Assembly (NCBI GenBank): GCA_036477795.1
Contig: JAZGDL010000285.1
Coordinates: 1-7,641 of the forward strand
DNA length: 7,641 nucleotides
Source: JAZGDL01 sp036477795
GTDB taxonomy: Bacteria; Planctomycetota; Phycisphaerae; UBA1845
Direction of reading: 5' to 3'
Shown: positions 5,041-7,641 of the stretch, one piece after another
Layout of the letters: every line of letters starts with the position of its first letter
Numbering within the stretch: the stretch's first letter is position 1
Notes under the pieces: generated by a model
Told to the model about the DNA's origin: nothing
The model's input: the letters and a program-made list of their open reading frames with translations, nothing else
Databases searched by the model: none
Translations under genes and position numbers: made by a program

Positions 5041-5118
5041 GAAGGCACGAGGGGAAGAAGGCACGAAGGCACGAAGGCACGAAGGGAAGAAGGGACGGAC
5101 GGAGGGACTAAGGGACGG
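5041..5118. repeat. Purine-rich tandem octamer array between DUF58 and BatA-like genes
   Basis: GAAGGCAC occurs at 5041-5048, 5057-5064, 5065-5072 and 5073-5080, three of these directly adjacent. It is followed by degenerate GAAGGGAAG and then GGGACGGA / GGGACTAA / GGGACGG units to about 5118. The + strand is almost entirely purine apart from the C of each unit. The array follows the DUF58 stop by a few bases. It has no coding sense and is likely slippage-prone. Confidence 0.85.
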
Positions 5119-5125
5119 CAATGAA

Positions 5126-5202
5126 CAATCCGCAATCCGCAATCCGCAATCCGCAATCCGCAATCGTCAATCGTCAATCGTCAATCCCCAATCCCCAATC
5201 GT
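5126..5202. repeat. Heptamer tandem array (CAATCNN, 11 units)
   Basis: Eleven uninterrupted 7-bp units: five CAATCCG (5126-5160), three CAATCGT (5161-5181), two CAATCCC (5182-5195) and one CAATCGT (5196-5202). The grouping of identical variants indicates local expansion by slippage. It resembles in kind the heptanucleotide STRR arrays known from filamentous cyanobacteria. It ends 2 nt before the ribosome site of the next gene, so copy number would change the DUF58 to BatA spacing but not the reading frame. Confidence 0.92.
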
Positions 5203-5204
5203 CA

Positions 5205-5213
5205 GAGGAAAGG
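5205..5213 (+). promoter_or_regulatory. Ribosome binding site of the BatA-like gene
   Basis: GAGGAAAGG lies 9 nt before the ATG at 5223, directly after the last heptamer repeat. It is the only good purine-rich site near that start and supports the chosen start codon. Confidence 0.65.
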
Positions 5214-5222
5214 TCGTAGCCG

Positions 5223-7268
5223 ATGGAGTTCCTGACGCCGGGGGCGCTGGCGCTGGCGGGGGGGTTGACCATTCCGCCCCTGGTGGCCCTCTATTTTCTC
5301 AAGCTCAAACGGCGGGTGTATCCCATCTCGTCGACACTCCTATGGAGAAAGGCCATCGAGGACCTGCACGTCAACGCCCCGTTTCAAAGGTTACGCAGCA
5401 GCCTGCTACTGCTGCTGCAACTTTTGATTCTGGTCCTGGGGGCGATGGCCCTGGGTCAGCCCATGCTTACCCAGCAGAAGGAGCGGGAACCGACCCTCAT
5501 TTTGATGATCGACCAGTCAGCCTCCATGTCGGTGGTGGAGGCTGATGACCGCACGCGGCTGCAAGCCGCCAAGGCCGAGGCTAAACGGGTCATCGACGCC
5601 ATGGACCAGGACAGCCGGGCCATGATTATCGCCTTCAGCGACCGGGCCACCGTGGTGTCATCGTTTGACACTGATCGTGAGGCCTTGCGGCGGAAGATCG
5701 ACACCATCGAACAGACCGACAGCACCTCCACGCTGAGCGAGGCCGTCACGCTGGCGGAAGCCTATTCACAAAGCCTGATCATCGGCGGGGCGACGACAGG
5801 CGCCGACGTTGCTCCCGAGTCGCCGGCCCCGGCGGCCAGCGTGATCCTTCTTTCCGACGGCGGGGTGGAGGACGCCCGGGAGCTGTCGCCTCAGCGGCTG
5901 GACATCTCCAAGATGGAGGTCGTGCGCATCGGCAGGCGCAGCGACAACGTCGGCATCGTGTCGATGGACGCCCAGCGCAACTACGAGCGGCCCGAGGTCC
6001 TCCAGGTCTTCGCCAACGTGCGCAACTTCGGCGACCAGCCGATGACTTTCGACGCCAGCCTGTTCATCAACGGCGAGCATGTGGATGTTCAGACCATCGA
6101 GCTGGCGCCGGGAGTCGCCGGGCCGGCGGAGGGCGCACCTGACCAATCGGCGGAGGCCTCGGCGCCGCCGGGAAGCGCCGCCTCAATCGCGTTTGACGAG
6201 GTGGAGTACGCCGAAGGGGGCGTCGTCGAGGTGCGGCTGAATATCAGAGACGCGCTGGCGGCGGACAACACCGCCTGGAGCGTGATTCAGCCGCCGCGGC
6301 GGGTAGACGTTCTCCTGGTGACCACGGGCAACCACCTTTTGGAGAAAGTTCTGTCGCATCTCAACATCCGTGCCGAGGTCATGGCACCCAAGGAGTATGA
6401 AAACGCCCAGGAAGACGAACTGAACGAGGGCGGACGGTCGCGGTATGATCTGGTGATCTTCGATCGCCATTCGACCGCCCGGCTGGCTACCGGCAATTAC
6501 ATGTTCTGGGGATCGGCCCCGCTGATCGATGGAGTGGTTGAGCACGGCTGGACGGAAACGGACATCATCGTCGACTGGAACGACCACCACCCCATCTTAA
6601 GACACACCAATATCGGGTCGATTAACGTCTCCGCCTGGCGGCGCATCGACCTGCCCACCGACGCCGAACTGCTGATCGAAGGCAGCCAGGAGCATTTCAA
6701 TAATGTCCTGTCCTACCTGACGCGCGGCGGCAGCCGATTCCTGATCTGCGCGTTCCCCCTGTTCATCGTGGATGAACAGACCGGCCAGCCCATGCTCAAC
6801 ACCGACTGGGTCCTGCGGTGGGATTTCGTAACCTTCATGTACGACGCGGTGCAATACATGTCCTCCAGCGTGGACGCCGGACGACTCAACAGCCTGCTGC
6901 CCGGGACGCCCAACACCGTGCCCATTCGAGCAGGCACGCGGGAGGTCACGGTGCAGCGTCCGGACGGTACACGCGATCACGTACCTACAGCCGGAAGCGA
7001 TCGCCTGACCTACGCCCGAACACGCCTGGTAGGAACCTACCGCGTCGAGCCGGCGCAAACGGGCTCGGGGACCTTCGCGGTCAACCTGTTCAATGCCAAC
7101 GAAAGTCGCGTCGCGCCGCGTGACACCCTGGTCATCGGGTCCTTGCCTGTCGCGTCGACCGAGGGTATGAACCTGGTCAACACACCACTGTGGCCGTGGT
7201 TGGTGCTGGGTCTATTGGCGGTCCTGCTGTTTGAGTGGGTCGTCTACAACAAGCGTGTGTTCGTGTAG
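5223..7268 (+). CDS. BatA-like membrane protein with N-terminal BatA domain, VWA domain and C-terminal membrane anchor
   Basis: A 681-residue membrane protein. Residues 1-80 form the BatA-type N-terminus: FLTPGALALAGGLTIPPLVALYFLKLKRR (first membrane helix) and a second helix from about 59 to 79. A VWA domain follows (about 90-235) with MIDAS motif DQSAS (97-101), a DSTSTLSEA loop and VILLSDGG (207-214). Residues 240-345 look like a CARDB-type beta domain (strands such as LQVFANVRNFGDQP). Residues from about 357 (RRVDVLLVTTGNHLLEKVL) resemble the glutamine-amidotransferase-like segment seen in large planctomycete VWA proteins. The last 26 residues form a membrane anchor (WPWLVLGLLAVLLFEWVVY) and end NKRVFV. 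With DUF58 and a MoxR ATPase it would form an envelope-associated system; the cargo is unknown. The start is supported by the ribosome site at 5205-5213. No frameshift is seen. Confidence 0.9.
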   Translation: MEFLTPGALALAGGLTIPPLVALYFLKLKRRVYPISSTLLWRKAIEDLHVNAPFQRLRSSLLLLLQLLILVLGAMALGQPMLTQQKEREPTLILMIDQSASMSVVEADDRTRLQAAKAEAKRVIDAMDQDSRAMIIAFSDRATVVSSFDTDREALRRKIDTIEQTDSTSTLSEAVTLAEAYSQSLIIGGATTGADVAPESPAPAASVILLSDGGVEDARELSPQRLDISKMEVVRIGRRSDNVGIVSMDAQRNYERPEVLQVFANVRNFGDQPMTFDASLFINGEHVDVQTIELAPGVAGPAEGAPDQSAEASAPPGSAASIAFDEVEYAEGGVVEVRLNIRDALAADNTAWSVIQPPRRVDVLLVTTGNHLLEKVLSHLNIRAEVMAPKEYENAQEDELNEGGRSRYDLVIFDRHSTARLATGNYMFWGSAPLIDGVVEHGWTETDIIVDWNDHHPILRHTNIGSINVSAWRRIDLPTDAELLIEGSQEHFNNVLSYLTRGGSRFLICAFPLFIVDEQTGQPMLNTDWVLRWDFVTFMYDAVQYMSSSVDAGRLNSLLPGTPNTVPIRAGTREVTVQRPDGTRDHVPTAGSDRLTYARTRLVGTYRVEPAQTGSGTFAVNLFNANESRVAPRDTLVIGSLPVASTEGMNLVNTPLWPWLVLGLLAVLLFEWVVYNKRVFV

Positions 7269-7274
7269 CTAACA

Positions 7275-7348
7275 GTAGGGTCCGCCTTGCGGACCACGAA
7301 CGCAAGATCGGTGGGCGGCCACGGGGTGGTCCGCACGGCGGACCCTAC
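7275..7348. repeat. REPIN-like double-hairpin palindromic element D (GTAG type)
   Basis: Two 23-nt arms, 7275-7297 and 7326-7348, are reverse complements at 22 of 23 positions around a 28-nt spacer. Each arm is a hairpin: GGTCCGC (7279-7285) with GCGGACC (7289-7295), and again 7328-7334 with 7338-7344. The outer edges are GTAG (7275-7278) and CTAC (7345-7348). The layout equals that of element A at 772-836, but the stem sequence differs, so it belongs to another REP subfamily. It lies just after the BatA-like stop codon, a typical REP position, and could stabilise the mRNA 3' end. No T-tract follows. Confidence 0.78.
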
Positions 7349-7386
7349 ACTTTCCGCCTACTTTGCGCTATGGTGCTAATCCGAAA

Positions 7387-7404
7387 CGCCGTCAGCTATC
7401 GGCG
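7387..7404. promoter_or_regulatory. Imperfect palindrome upstream of the lipoprotein gene
   Basis: CGCCGTCAGCTATCGGCG is an 18-bp imperfect palindrome (14 of 18 positions symmetrical) located 8 nt before the ribosome site at 7412. It could be an operator or a small hairpin in the leader, but no flanking promoter boxes are convincing and chance is possible in GC-rich DNA. Confidence 0.25.
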
Positions 7405-7411
7405 ATATGGC

Positions 7412-7417
7412 AAGGAG
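7412..7417 (+). promoter_or_regulatory. Ribosome binding site deciding a TTG start
   Basis: AAGGAG, a near-perfect Shine-Dalgarno, lies 7 nt before the TTG at 7425. No ATG or GTG in that frame sits at a suitable distance, so this site fixes TTG as the start of the lipoprotein gene. Confidence 0.8.
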
Positions 7418-7424
7418 CTTTGTT

Positions 7425-7641
7425 TTGCCCATAAGAATATCTGGTTTACGCGTCGCCGTTTGGGCTACAGCAGTGGGGCTCTTGATCGGTGGGTGTGCGC
7501 CCGGCGGGTTTCTTATCACGCCGGTACCAGCCGGTCGGAAGCTGATCGAGAACGAGATCATCCATGAGGCCTGGCTGGCGCCGAAGATCGCGGTGATCGA
7601 TATTGAGGGCATCCTGGTCAACGAGGCCGGCCCGCCGCTAC
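7425..7641 (+). CDS. sppA: SppA-like (peptidase family S49) lipoprotein, N-terminal part, runs off the window
   Basis: The first 72 codons of a gene that continues beyond the window. It starts at TTG with AAGGAG 7 nt upstream. The N-terminus is a lipoprotein signal: PIRISGLR, hydrophobic VAVWATAVGLL, then the lipobox LIGGC with Cys24 as the lipidated residue. The mature part contains KIAVIDIEGILVNE (residues 54-67), the first beta strand and turn typical of SppA-type S49 serine peptidases, which cleave leftover signal peptides and membrane peptides in the cell envelope. The catalytic Ser/Lys region lies outside the window, so activity cannot be judged. A lipid anchor instead of the membrane helix of E. 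coli SppA would place it on the outer face of a membrane. Identification rests on this short block. Confidence 0.68.
   Translation, partial: MPIRISGLRVAVWATAVGLLIGGCAPGGFLITPVPAGRKLIENEIIHEAWLAPKIAVIDIEGILVNEAGPPL

Noticed and set aside
4132..5163. Long minus-strand open frame (about 343 codons) opposite the DUF58 gene
   Set aside because: It is the antisense of a well-recognised protein, starts inside the heptamer repeats and has no family-like sequence.
5126..5202. Possible CRISPR array
   Set aside because: The repeat unit is 7 bp with no spacers; it is a plain tandem microsatellite-like array.

Overview
The window is GC-rich bacterial DNA, most likely from a planctomycete of the Phycisphaerae type. 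This is inferred from three things: a secreted protein ending in a VPTLSEWG plus transmembrane sorting tail, a DUF58 gene followed by a BatA-like von Willebrand A membrane protein and an S49-type lipoprotein peptidase, and abundant palindromic intergenic repeats. No rRNA, tRNA or other decisive marker is present. Every gene I can support lies on the + strand.

Left part (1-4009): an accessory island of four minimal nucleotidyltransferase (MNT) / HEPN modules, the architecture of MntA-HepT type toxin-antitoxin systems. Module 1 (7-658) has a HEPN protein with an intact RX4HXY ribonuclease motif. Module 2 (1872-2465) keeps its MNT gene, but a nested palindromic element (about 2159-2379) sits where the HEPN gene should begin, and only a short, frame-disrupted HEPN remnant follows. 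Modules 3 (2481-3207) and 4 (3268-4009) pair MNT proteins with the other HEPN class (PF05168-like), which lacks the RX4HXY motif. Between modules 1 and 2 lie about 420 bp made largely of two palindromic repeats, then a secreted, cysteine-rich, sorting-tail protein (1081-1839).

Right part (4138-7641): genes of a more conserved kind. A DUF58 protein (4138-5034) and a large BatA-like protein (5223-7268) form the core of a MoxR-type chaperone/membrane VWA system, but no MoxR ATPase gene precedes DUF58 inside the window. Two families of short tandem repeats separate the two genes. After a GTAG-type double-hairpin repeat (7275-7348), a lipoprotein related to signal-peptide peptidase SppA starts at a TTG codon (7425) and runs off the end.

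The most notable observations are the palindromic element that appears to have split module 2 exactly at the MNT/HEPN overlap (removing it with one AC dinucleotide restores both reading frames), the reuse of a C-terminal tyrosine codon (TAT-G) of the MNT gene as the start codon of the HEPN gene in three modules, and two REPIN-like elements sharing a GTAG...CTAC architecture but with different stems.
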